Assembly (NCBI GenBank): GCA_002110485.1
Contig: MOWL01000099.1
Location: 1 to 21,000 of the forward strand
DNA: 21,000 bases
Origin: Emergomyces orientalis
Taxonomy: Eukaryota > Ascomycota > Eurotiomycetes > Onygenales > Ajellomycetaceae
Direction: 5' to 3'
Both the position numbers and the translations under genes were made by a program. The notes under the pieces were generated by a model. The model saw nothing but the letters and a program-made list of their open reading frames with translations. It did no database searches and was not told where the DNA came from. Below, one piece after another: positions 1 through 9,200 of this stretch (positions within the stretch are counted from its first letter, which is position 1; every line of letters begins with the position of its first letter).

Positions 1-1495
1 ACAGACGTATGTTCTCTCCGTTATTGTCCTTGGATATGCATACTGACTAATAGCGACCAGGAACACCTTCATACTGCCTGAGATCATCTATGAGCCATCC
101 CTGATCCTCAGTCCACAGCTTTCTATTTGGCATCCTGCTCTTCTTCGATGTGTTCAAGGCCCCCAATCTAACCTCAATGGAGAAGATCAGGGGACTGAAG
201 ATCGGGGGGGGCGACAGCAGACGCCGATCCCTGAAGCCAGAGATGGCCAACCACTATGTCTTCTGCAAGGTGGCGAAGGTGGATGGCAAGGTCTGTATCT
301 TCCCTGAGGAGAAGATGGACCCTTCATCCGCCATCCGTACGATGGCCGAGATCTGCGGCTTTCGGCACCCCTGGTTCAACCATCGGTGCAGGTACGGCGG
401 GGGAAAGATCCTCAACCGGAGCGGTAAAGACCCCCACCTCTTTCTGTTCAGACGGGCTGCTTGGGAAGTAGAGGCACTGACATGGAATCTTTCAGGGTTG
501 GTCGGCGATGCCGAGCAGAATCTAGTCTTGAAGCATGGGAGCATCCGTACATTTCTGGACCACTATCTTCCGCGCTTAATTGACATCAATATGCAGCCAC
601 TCATCAGCGGTCTGGATCCCAATGCTCCTCTGATGCGAGCGATCACGCGGATCGGCCGCTGGCTTGACAAACGGCGCCCACGGTATCTGACGGATGCGCA
701 GAAGGTGACTGTGGAGCAGGATCCGGAGCTGCAGGAAGTCATCCAAAAGAGAGATCAGGCTGAACAGCATGCCGTGCAGACCAGCAGCCCCAGGGCAATC
801 AGGAAGTTCGAGAGGCGAAAGGGCGATGTCAAGAAAACAAGGAACCGTCTTCTCTACAAATACCGGAAACAGGTCCGGGAGGAGTTCGACGACGAGCAAG
901 CTGTGGTTGATATTGAACGGCAGCTCTCCGGCACGGGGTTGGACGAGGAGGCAAAGGAGACACTGCAGGAGGAAAAGATGCTCCCGGCGCAGATCCATCT
1001 TCTCGAGAAGCTCCTGACATGGCCAACATCCAGATCGGTGGAGGAGGAGTTGCGGCGACGGGACGCCGGGGTGGAAGCCGTCCGGATGTACTGTGGTGTC
1101 CTCGAGGGCGGGCCGCGCCGGGGAAGGAGACCAAAGCCCTCCCCGGCCCCCCCGCCCCCGCAAGCACCCGGTGACACCGACGACAGGAACAATACGCACG
1201 ACGAGGTTTCCCCTGAGGGGTGGGACGATGCCCTCCGTGCCGCCGAGGAGCATATCCGCAACGTGAAGAAGCCCGGGGGCTGTTTTTGAGTGTTTCGCGC
1301 ATCCCGATTCGTCCGATCACCGGGCGCATTCATCAATACTCGCGTCGCGCGGACCTGGGCAGACATTTCCGGGATTATCACCTCCCGCATCTCAAGGACG
1401 GGGAGCCGGCGAGGTGCAGCTGGTGCGAGATCAAACTGGAACACAAGATGCACGTGCAGAGCCATGCGAAAATGGTCCACGGAGTGCATACGTAG
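1..1495 (+). pseudogene. DUF3435 tyrosine-recombinase-like gene, 3' part, frameshifted
   Basis: This is the 3' two-thirds of a fungal DUF3435 (PF11917) protein, a family that includes the Starship 'captain' tyrosine recombinases. Frame 2 (54-130) gives LPEIIYEPSLILSPQ; the homologous text continues in frame 3 from 129 (ILLFFDVFKAPNLTS), so there is an indel near 130. After splicing a 72-nt intron (424-495) the protein reads LNRSGLVGDAEQNLVLKHG, as expected for the family. An HxxR motif (HRCR, about nt 381-392) and LKHGSIRTFLDHY (about nt 528-566) resemble tyrosine-recombinase box II and the terminal His...Tyr. A charged helical stretch follows. A second shift at the T-run 1283-1287 moves the C-terminal C2H2-type finger (C-x2-C...H-x4-H, ending HG) into frame 2, ending at 1495. 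A GTATGT donor at 7 and TAG at 53 may mark another intron. The 5' part lies outside the window. No full Starship structure is visible. Confidence 0.75.
424..495 (+). other. In-frame intron in DUF3435 gene
   Basis: The donor is GTAAAG, a CTGAC branch site lies at 477-481 and the acceptor is TTTCAG. The length is 72 nt, a multiple of three with no stop, so a plain ORF reads through it. Removing it restores the family's motif order across the junction. Confidence 0.75.
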
Positions 1496-1683
1496 GCCGC
1501 AAGGAAGGGGGGATCCGTGGGCGGTTGTATTGACTTGCTTTTTCTCTCTTTCTATTTCTCTTTGTTCACACATAAATACACAATCGTTAGGATAGCATGG
1601 TAGCACCACGAGCCTGGTGCGCTAGCGGGCTGGCACCATCGTTGATTTTGTTTATTGGATGGCAACCGAACTGAATTTACTGA
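1496..1683. other. Intergenic, no gene seen
   Basis: I see no supported coding sequence here. A small inverted pair (GCACCA...TGGTGC) lies near 1604-1621. It could contain the 3' UTR of the left-hand gene. Confidence 0.5.
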
Positions 1684-1845
1684 GCGGAGCTAGAAAATTC
1701 TTGTACGGCACTCCAGATCGCTACTCGCGCTGGCCACGAGAAGGTCATAAAAATCTTGCTTGAGCACAGTGCAGCTCTCACCAGCATAGTAACCTGGGCC
1801 ACTATGGCTTGGCGTAAGCGCATCAAGATTGAATTTCCAAGGTAG
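1684..1845 (+). pseudogene. Ankyrin-repeat remnant
   Basis: Frame 1 is open from 1684 to a TAG at 1843-1845. It contains ALQIATRAGHEKVIKILLEH (from 1708), a textbook ankyrin repeat (TALxxAxxxGHxxVVKxLLxxGA). Only this one repeat is recognisable. The codons just before it (YGT in a neighbouring frame) suggest a one-base slip, and nothing upstream extends the array. It is best read as the debris of an ankyrin-repeat protein gene; the original function cannot be told. Confidence 0.6.
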
Positions 1846-1976
1846 CGTCAAGCCACAATGCCAACTTTCACCCAGCCTTGTAACCAGAGGCCGCTCATAA
1901 GAATGTCGGATTCACCCCTCATTGTAGCCTCCAGGCCCGGAACCTCCCCTGCTTCAGTTGACTTGATAGATCCGCC

Positions 1977-3460
1977 ATGGCTTGTGCGTATGAGCTTCTT
2001 CATGGCGTTGACGAACAGAGTGCTGCTGTGGTCCTCCAGCTTCAACTTCAGGATGCCGAGCTCTATTTTTCATCTTCCAAAGGAAAATCTCGTGAGAGTG
2101 AGGTGTCGGACGAATCGCTCGCGTTCCAGCTGCAAAAGCAAGAGCTGGAAAGCTTCTCTTCACTGCGCGCAGATAACCAGATGGCTCGAAGCATGGCAAC
2201 TGCCGTCCTGGCTGATGGACAGCTGTTGACAGAGACCCTATCACAAGAAGAGATCGCTGCGAGCGACCGTGATATCGCCTGTCAGTTGGCTGATGGCATA
2301 AACCCATCGAATATGGACCTTGAAGGCAACTCAGAAGCCCAATTATTCGATGACGAACTCTTGGAGAAGTTCCGAGTTCTGTACATCTCTGGTTTTGAAG
2401 ATGTCAAGCAAGACCCGGATGGCGGCAAGATGGACTTTGAAAATGAGGATCTGGCAGAGTCGTCTACGTGGGCAGCGAGTCGAGCCATCAATTCATCGTC
2501 AATAAACCGCCGTTGTGAAGCCTGCCGAGAAGAGTGGAAGTTTTTCGACGTGGCTCGTCTTCCATGCCGACACGAATACTGCCGTACGTGCCTTCAAGGC
2601 TTGTTCGAAGCTCGATGACGGATGAATCACTATTCCCCCCTCGCTGCTGCCGTCAGCCAATAAAGATGGCAAGTGTCCGTGTATTTCTGAAATCCGAGCT
2701 TGTGCGAGATTATGAGAAGAAGAAAGTCGAGTTCGAAACCCCAAATAGAACCTACTGCCACTCGGCGAAATGTTCGAACTTCGTCCACCCCCGCAATATC
2801 AACGGCGAGGTAGCTACGTGCCCTGAGTGTGGTTCGACGACTTGCACGACTTGTAAAGGATCAGGACATGAAGGAGACTGCTCAAATGACATGCTTTTGG
2901 AAGAACTGTTAGACACAGCCAGGGAAAATGGGTGGCAGCGATGTTATAACTGTTGGAGAGTTGTAGAGCTCGATCATGGTTGTAATCATATTACGTTCGT
3001 ACTCGCTCCCTTGGCTAATTTTGCTCGTATACTAATCTCCTTGCAGATGTCGCTGTGGCGGTCAATTCTGCTATATATGTGGACAGCGCTGGAAGAGTTG
3101 CGCCTGTGAACAATGGGATGAGCGTCGTCTTCTCGCTCGTGCGAATCAGATTTTAGATCGGGAACATGAGCGTTTGGCCGTAGTTCCTGCTCCAGCTGAT
3201 GCACCCCCATTAGTAAATGCTCACCGGCCGCCCCAAGAAATTGATCCTCCCGCGAACCCTACCCTAGCCGGAGAAACATCTTGGTTGCAGAAACAATCCA
3301 AAATCTTAGGGAAAACCACGAATGTGACCACTTTCGCTGGCGGTGGGTCCAAGGACCTCACCAGTGCGAGGAATGTCACCACGTCCTTAGGCAGTATATC
3401 TTTGAGTGTCGCCTGTGTCGTCTGCAGGCATGCAACCGGTGCAGAAGGAATAGGCTTTAA
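1977..3460 (+). pseudogene. RBR-type (RING1-IBR-RING2) E3 ubiquitin ligase, frameshifted
   Basis: RBR ligases take ubiquitin from an E2 onto a RING2 cysteine and then pass it to a substrate. The ATG at 1977 opens MACAYELLHGVDEQSA. The N-terminal half is acidic and Gln-rich. RING1 starts at CEACREEW and runs on through PCRHEYCRTCL; the IBR is YCHSAKCSNF...CPECGSTTCTTC; RING2 is CYNCWRVVELDHGCNHIT-CRCGGQFCYICG, whose GCNHxxC holds the expected catalytic Cys. A 52-nt intron (2995-3046) splits RING2. Frame 0 ends in TGA at 2616-2618 while the homology continues in frame 2 from 2612, so one base is missing. A second one-base loss near 3265-3280 moves the Cys-rich C-terminus (NHECDH...CEECHH...ACNRCRRNRL) to frame 2, ending TAA at 3458-3460. 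With both bases counted and the intron removed the length is 477 codons, an exact multiple of three. It is probably a recent pseudogene; if the first stop holds, only a truncated RING1 protein is made. Confidence 0.8.
2995..3046 (+). other. Intron in RBR gene
   Basis: The donor is GTTCGT, a TACTAAT branch site lies near 3029-3035 and the acceptor is TTGCAG; the length is 52 nt. Splicing joins ...GCNHIT to CRCGGQFC and so completes RING2. The GTTCGT donor is weaker than the usual fungal GTATGT or GTAAGT. Confidence 0.8.
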
Positions 3461-3590
3461 TTATGTTTCCTAAATTTAGTTATTACTGCACATAACTATG
3501 AATGTTTATGGATATGTCTCGACAAGGAGAAAGTTAAAAGAGAAAAAATAAGGGGAAGGGAAGTGTTCGTTTGAGATATTTTTACTTCTT

Positions 3591-4800
3591 TTATTTCTTT
3601 TGTGTTGCTAGGTACCGGCCAACCCTAGCTTCCTCTTGCTTTTTGGCTCTCTTTATCCCCCTCACTTCTGCATCTTCCACTTGATTTTTAGCTCTTTCAA
3701 CTCTCTCTACTCTCCTTGTTTCTGAATCTTCCACTTGCTTTCTGGCTTTTTCAGCTTTCTCGGTCTTTCTCAACCTACCCTCTTCCTTTTCTTGCTCAAC
3801 CTGGTGCTGACGCATAATCTTTGCCTTCTTTGAAACCTCGTAGTCCTCAGCCATCTTTGCAATATTTGAAGCTTTTCTTTGCGCTGCTAGCTTCTGATCC
3901 TCAATTCCCCGTTTCAAGTTGCTTTCTTTCTGTTCCCTTCTTGAAGCAGCCGCTACACCCTCTTGCATGGTATCAGTAACTGGATGATCTCAGGATGTCA
4001 TATTCGCCCATTTATCATTCTCGGTTTCCCAAAATGTTTGAATAAATTGGTTCAACTTTTGGTTCGTTATTTTTTTGCCTTTACCCCTTTGCTAGGGATG
4101 GGGTTATGCTCACAGGGTTGTTAAATTGTTTTTGGAATTCTTTCCCCCCCAACCGTTGCACAACACCTAAGACATCAATGGCTATATTTGCATATCTCCT
4201 GATTGTGTTGGCATTCAGCGCTACCTGATGTACGGCAAAATTCCGGATCTGTCAAATCTCCTGTAATTTGGTACAGAAGGACTCTCGCTCCTGCGCAGAG
4301 ATACCATGACCGTTGAAAGTAGGTTTGTCATGGAAGCAAAAATGTTCAGTGATTTTTTCAGAGAGACGATTCAGCTCTGTGGCTTCAGGACAAGACCATC
4401 GGCATTCACTTAAAAGTTGTGGCGCATTTGTCCTGCAAAAATGATAGAGGAAGTATTCCAGTTGGCTTTGCCACCTGGATAGTAGGTGATAAATAACTGG
4501 GAACCTATAACATATGAGTATCTTTCTGCCGATTGAGTTAGTAGCTTACCCGTTCTCTTTGTTGCAAAGCTCGGCAATATCGCTAGTTGTGGTGTTTGTC
4601 AACCCCATATGTTTGATACAAACTCCAGCATTGGTATTCTAAAAAAGATTTAGGAGTTTGGTTATCATCCCAAAAAATCGGTATGCTCAGTTATTGCAAG
4701 TAAAGTCTCGTCAGGATTTTCTTCATCGAAGGCTTTCTTCAGGAAGGGGACCTTTCTCCATGAATATATCCATTGAATGAACATTGGCGGAACCATTAAT
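3591..4800 (-). pseudogene. Decayed multi-exon gene of unknown function
   Basis: Read on the minus strand, several blocks form one plausible protein. From the 5' end: FIQWIYSWRKVPFLKKAFDE (about 4780-4685); after a shift near 4680, PIFWDDNQTPKSFLEYQCW with a TAG at 4583-4585; a possible intron (GTAAGC at 4549 to TTTTGCAG at 4433); SECRWSCPEATELNRLSEK, then a TGA at 4252-4254 followed in the same frame by QIRNFAVHQVALNANTIRR; a one-base shift near 4083; then a TGA at 3990-3992. The last block (ATG at 3968, 125 codons to 3591) is a Lys/Glu/Arg-rich coiled coil. I do not recognise the family. Two in-frame stops plus the 3990 TGA, and at least two shifts, make a working gene unlikely. The 125-codon tail could still be read as a short ORF. 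Confidence 0.55.
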
Positions 4801-4811
4801 CATTCAGGTCA

Positions 4812-4925
4812 TTGAAAGCCACTTTCGTCAATATGACACACAATACTGAAATTTTAAGTGGATCGACTAGTTGGCCAATCAGATGCGATTTTTTTTGAAT
4901 GTCAACGCTGTAAAATTAATTGCCA
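4812..4925 (+). repeat. Block shared, inverted, with 11566-11645
   Basis: The 114 nt match the reverse complement of 11566-11645 at all but about five aligned positions, except that this copy holds 35 extra bases (about 4869-4903). The differing positions are nearly all transitions. Both copies would read MTHxTEILSG from an ATG (4833 here). It is not explained by any gene called here and may be the edge of a mobile or duplicated segment. Confidence 0.8.
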
Positions 4926-5101
4926 GTAGCAACGATCGGATGATGAGAGGAGCTGTAGTTGGAATCGCTGTCAAACATATTCGCGAGCTGTGGAAGAAAC
5001 AGCAGTTCCGTGGTCTTGTCCGCGAGGTTGGTGATTTTGCTGAGGACATGATTGAAGCGCTTCCCAATGTTGGTGATGAGGACGTTCTTGATTATCCGTG
5101 A
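4883..5101 (+). CDS. Small hypothetical protein, doubtful
   Basis: The ATG at 4883 opens 72 codons to a TGA at 5099-5101. The product is mostly helical and basic in the middle (HIRELWKKQQFRGLVREVGD) with an acidic end. I recognise no family. The first part overlaps the shared inverted block, and the opposite strand is open over the same span, so coding is uncertain. It may be an exon of a decayed gene or may not be coding at all. Confidence 0.25.
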   Translation: MRFFLNVNAVKLIASSNDRMMRGAVVGIAVKHIRELWKKQQFRGLVREVGDFAEDMIEALPNVGDEDVLDYP

Positions 5102-5119
5102 TGACGTCACTTGCGCGAA

Positions 5120-5157
5120 ACCACGCCTTGGCGTCCTTGAGGACGCCAAGGCGTGGT
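5120..5157. repeat. Perfect inverted repeat, 18-bp arms, 2-nt loop
   Basis: The left arm is ACCACGCCTTGGCGTCCT and the right arm is its exact reverse complement, separated by TG. The arms are GC-rich and would extrude a strong hairpin. A TGACGTCA palindrome (CRE-like) sits at 5102-5109. The position just after the small ORF would suit a termination or processing hairpin, but a cruciform or a deletion scar of an inverted duplication are equally possible. Confidence 0.9.
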
Positions 5158-5333
5158 CACTGATGGGAACAGGCAGGTCTTTGTCACTCTTTAAATTCTC
5201 TAAGGCATACCTGTCTTATAGTTGAATATCTTATAATTTTCTCAAAGATAAATATACATACAGGAAAGAGCGCCCACAGATGATAGACCTTGCAGGCGTA
5301 GGTTCAGGCCACGCTTTTTTGGTCAAGTTTTCA

Positions 5334-5828
5334 AAGGAGCAGGGCAAATGCTAAGGTAGGCTTTTTCACTGCGGATGCCTTAAGATAGGCGCACACTTTC
5401 TCAGATGCCTAAGTAGGCACATGCCTTTTCATGAAAAGGAGCAAGGCATATGCTAAGGTAGGCAGATGCCTTAGCATATTAAGATGGCGCATACACCATC
5501 TAGGCACATGCCTTTTCATAAAAGAAGCAAGGCATATGCCCAAGTAGGCACAGGCCTTTTCATGAAGAAAGGTTTATTTCATGGAAAAGGAGCAAGGCAT
5601 ATGCTAAGGTAGGCAGACGCCATAGCATATTAAGATGGCGCACGCACTGTCTAGGCAGACGCCTTAGCATATTAAGATGGCGCACGCACCGTCTAGGCAC
5701 ATGCCTTTTCATAAAAGAAGCAAGGCATATGCTCAAGTAGGCACAGGCCTTTTCATGAAGAAAGGTTTATTTCATGGAAAAGGAGCAAGGCATATGCTAA
5801 AGTAGGCACATGCCTTTTCATGAAGATT
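5334..5828. repeat. Satellite-like 151-bp direct repeat with 42-bp inner duplication
   Basis: Unit 1 is 5434-5584 (151 bp), unit 2 is 5585-5777 (193 bp) and unit 3 is partial from 5778; each begins AAAAGGAGCAAGGCATATGC. Unit 2 is longer because a 42-bp piece (AGGCAGACGCC...GTCT) occurs twice in tandem. Degenerate pieces continue left to about 5334. Shorter motifs (AGGCACATGCCTTTTCAT, GGCATATGCT) recur, and ATATGCTAAGG pairs with CCTTAGCATAT within units to form 11-bp stems. No coding is visible. Confidence 0.85.
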
Positions 5829-6076
5829 TGTCAGTTTGATTTTCTGGCAGGAATCAGCTGGAACTGTTTTTCTGCCAGGCTCTCTATTGCAATTGGTTAA
5901 ATCCGGGCGTTGAAGGTATTATCAAGCTGTAACAATTTTTATTGTAAAAACTTGGATTTTGAGGATAAGCATGTGATCTCCTGAATTTTCCATGGTTTCG
6001 GTTGTACGTACACCCCATTTGCCTGTGCGTACACCCCAGGTCAGGTGACTTAGTGTGCCCTAAGGACCCTTCTGAA
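5829..6076. other. Intergenic, short direct repeat
   Basis: There is no gene. A short direct repeat (GTACACCCCA twice, about 6007 and 6028) and a weak CTGGCAG/CTGCCAG inverted pair (about 5843 and 5871) are the only structure seen. It ends at the retrotransposon target site. Confidence 0.5.
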
Positions 6077-6081
6077 TTAAA
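6077..6081. other. Target site duplication, left copy
   Basis: TTAAA directly precedes the TG of the 5' LTR and is repeated directly after the 3' LTR (11059-11063). Five base pairs is the usual duplication for Ty1/copia integrases. Confidence 0.9.
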
Positions 6082-6183
6082 TGTTAGGTGATACTAGGGC
6101 TACCCGGGTCACATGCCCCACACACACATATATATTTTAGCTAGTTAGGTAGTTCAATATGATAGGCTTGATGCACTCTATGA
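6082..6183 (+). repeat. 5' LTR, 102 bp
   Basis: It begins TGTTAGGTGATAC and ends GCACTCTATGA. It is identical to the 3' copy over its full length. A CACACACATATATATTTT stretch (about 6121-6138) is a TATA-like promoter candidate. The LTR is short for a copia element and ends in GA rather than the usual CA; both edges are fixed by the second copy, the target duplication and the adjoining primer site. Confidence 0.95.
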
Positions 6184-6200
6184 GGTTATGAGGCCCTCTG
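6184..6200 (+). promoter_or_regulatory. Primer binding site, half initiator tRNA-Met type
   Basis: GGTTATGAGGCCCTCTG follows the LTR with no gap. The reverse complement of its first 13 bases, GGGCCTCATAACC, matches the anticodon arm of eukaryotic initiator tRNA-Met (GGGCTCATAACC with the CAT anticodon) except for one extra C. Drosophila copia and yeast Ty5 are known to prime from this internal region. The match to tRNA is from general knowledge of that tRNA, not from a gene in this window. Confidence 0.8.
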
Positions 6201-6257
6201 TTTAATACGCTGCGTTACTGCTATCTATTTCTCTTATACAGCTAGTTCTTGCCTCTC

Positions 6258-9200
6258 ATGGTGAACTTACGGTCAGGCAACAGTCCTGATCTTACGAGGG
6301 AAAATAAGCCGACTAGGCGAGCGGAACGTACGCCGGAGAATATTGAAAACGAGCCCTTTCCAACCCCCATTACAGCCCGTAAATTGCCCGCAAGAGCTCC
6401 TTCGGAGGGGTCAAGTGCTGATTTCGAAGATCCAATGTCGGATATGTCGGATACGGGCTCAGATCGCGATGAACCCACCCAGGAGGCTCAGGTTGAGCAT
6501 GATGACTCCTTGAGCGCTGAGACCCGGGCGAGGTTGGAGATTGCGAGGTTGGAGAATGAAACAGCGCGGATTAAGGCTGGTGCTGGTGCGGGGGAGCTCG
6601 CAGGCGCCAATATGACGGCTTATTTGAAGGCCATTAAGGAGTTTCGACTTACAGTTAAGCTTCTTGAAAAGCCAGTTCTGCTGCTGGGCTCCATGAACTA
6701 TCCCATGTGGAGGGATGAGGTTCTTCTCGCGGCGAAGGATTCAGAAACAGATGATATTTTGTTAAATAAGGAGCTGGCCCCGCCTGAGGGGGTCAGTGAG
6801 GACGTTGCGAAGCTCTGGAGGGAGCGGAATAGCTGGCTGCGTAATTATATGTGGTCAGCGATTTCCGCACAGGCTAGAACTCATTTTACTATACCGAAGG
6901 AGAATCAATTGTCTGCCTATATGCTGTGGTCCATAGTAGAGGAGAACTTCGCTGAACGCCGCGTAGTTCGCCGGTTTCGTCTTTTCAATGAGTTCCTGGG
7001 TATGACGGCTGAGTCTTGCGGGTCGGATCGTGCGTTTATTGAGCGTCTCTTAGCCGTACGAACTGAATATAAGCGATTAGATTTTTATATGCCGGATTCC
7101 GTCTTCTTTGATCGATTGCTTGCGGGGATTCACAGTAGATGGGCCAATCTCATACGAAATAGGATGGATGATATTGAAAAGAGTGGTGAAGATACTCTCC
7201 TGGAGGATGATTTTGTGGGTCTATGCCGTGATATTCTGCTTCGATTGCCCTCTGGCGGCAGTTCCTCTTCTTCAAAGAACACAAAGGCGCCCGTAAATAA
7301 TGCGAGCAGTATGGATGATGCGGGTGAGAGCCCTGCTCCATCTGCATCAGGCAGGCCAAAATGCTCACATTGCGGGATTGTGGGCCATAATGAGGAGAGC
7401 TGTTGGAAAAAGCACCCAGAGAAGCGTCCATCAGGTTATTCTAATGAAAAAAGGCGTGGTGGCACCAAGAAGGATAAGAAGAAGGCCAATAATGAGGATT
7501 CTTCCAAGAGCCCCGATGACGGCTCTGCTCCTGTACACAGTACGGTTGAGAAGGTGTTCCATGCTCGTGAAATCGTCCGTGATGATGATATTGCGGATGA
7601 GTGGGTTCTGGACTCGGGGTCTGGCGCTCACGCAACACCACGCAAGGAGCTTGTTAAATGCCATTCAATGAGCTCCAATGTTAAATTGAAAATGGCGGAT
7701 GGGACCATTGTTCCAGCTGCGGCCGTTGGTACGGTTGAACTGGCGGTTGATGGGGCGGATGTGTGCCTGGAAGGTGTGCGATTTGCCCCCGAATTAGAAG
7801 CAAATATCGTGAGCTTTGGCAAATTAGTCCGCAAGGGCTATACGTTCAAGCAATTGGCATATGGAGAAGCTCACTCGATTATTATGACCTCTCCCGATCG
7901 AATGGTCAGCTTCACTGCTGTTTTGAATGAGAAAGATATCTATGTCATTGAAAAGCCTCCGCAAATCCGAGATTTGATTCAATTCGCCATGCCTAATGGT
8001 GATTTTCGGCCCGTAAATGCTGTGGATGACTCGCTATTGGCTCTGCCATCAATGAATATAAAACCAGTAGAGCTCACGATGCTGCAATGGCATTTGAAGC
8101 TGGGTCATCTTAACCACATGGATATAGCGAAGATGGCCGCGGATCCGCGCATGGGGATGAGGATTAAAGGCTCCAAGGCTCTGCCTTTTTGTAAAACCTG
8201 CGTGCAGGCTAAGATGGCTCGTCCTGCTTTTGAGCCCATGATTAGAAAAGTGAAGCCTGCTGCACGATTATTTATTGATCTTGCGGGCGGTGGGCGTACC
8301 TTATTCAATGAGGATGGCGTTCCCACGTATGGGGGGGCTGATTATTGGATGAGTATTACGGACGATGCCACGAGATATCGGTGGGCCATTTTAATGGCCA
8401 CCAAGGGTGAAGCAACCGCGAAACTACGGGATTTTATAACAATGATTGAGACCACTGCGCAGCGATGCGTGGGCTCCTTGCACTGGGATGGTGGTGGAGA
8501 ATTCAAGAGCGATGAATTAAAAGCTTTTTGTAAACAGCGAGGCATTGCCTATGAGACGACTACGCCATATACCCCACAATCAAATGGTCCAGCGGAACGT
8601 GCGAACCGCATAATAATCGAAAGAACTAGGAGCTTGCTATTCGATAGCGGGCAGCCTAGGGACCTATGGGGTGAGGCCATGCAGGCTGCCGTTATGTTGA
8701 TCAATATGTCTCCCACCTCTACGAAGCTTTACGGGTGCAAGGAGGGGTCTCCGCTGACCCCCTTTGAAGCATGGATGGGGGTGCAGCCCACGGCGAATTG
8801 GCTGCATAGATGGGGCTGCAAGGTCTACAAGAAGGATCTGCGAGTTACTAATAAGCTTGCGGATAGAACGGATGGGAAAGAATGGATCTTTGTGGGTTAT
8901 CAGGGCCTTCATCAAGTTCGCATATGGGACCCTGATGCACGCAGGTTGGAGATAGCACGAGATGTGGTTTTTGATGAAGCTCTCGTGGAGGACGTGTCAT
9001 TCATTAATGCCGCTCTTCCGGCTCCTCATGAGCCAAATAACATACCGGATGAGCTCGATGTTTTGAATCCTGCGGATGGATGGCAGCACTGTCTCCTGCG
9101 GCGCCTGGCAAGGGAGCGGCCGCACATCATGAAGATGCTTGTCAATGGGGATCTGGAGGAGGCCATTGAGCCTACCTATCTTATAAACAGTGATGTTGAT

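Noticed and set aside
150..150. GTG at 150 as the start of the DUF3435 protein
   Set aside because: Homologous sequence extends upstream in a shifted frame, and GTG starts are not expected in a nuclear fungal gene.
3213..3290. An intron (GTAAAT...TTGCAG) explaining the second RBR frameshift
   Set aside because: Its 78-nt length keeps the original frame and does not lead into the Cys-rich C-terminus.
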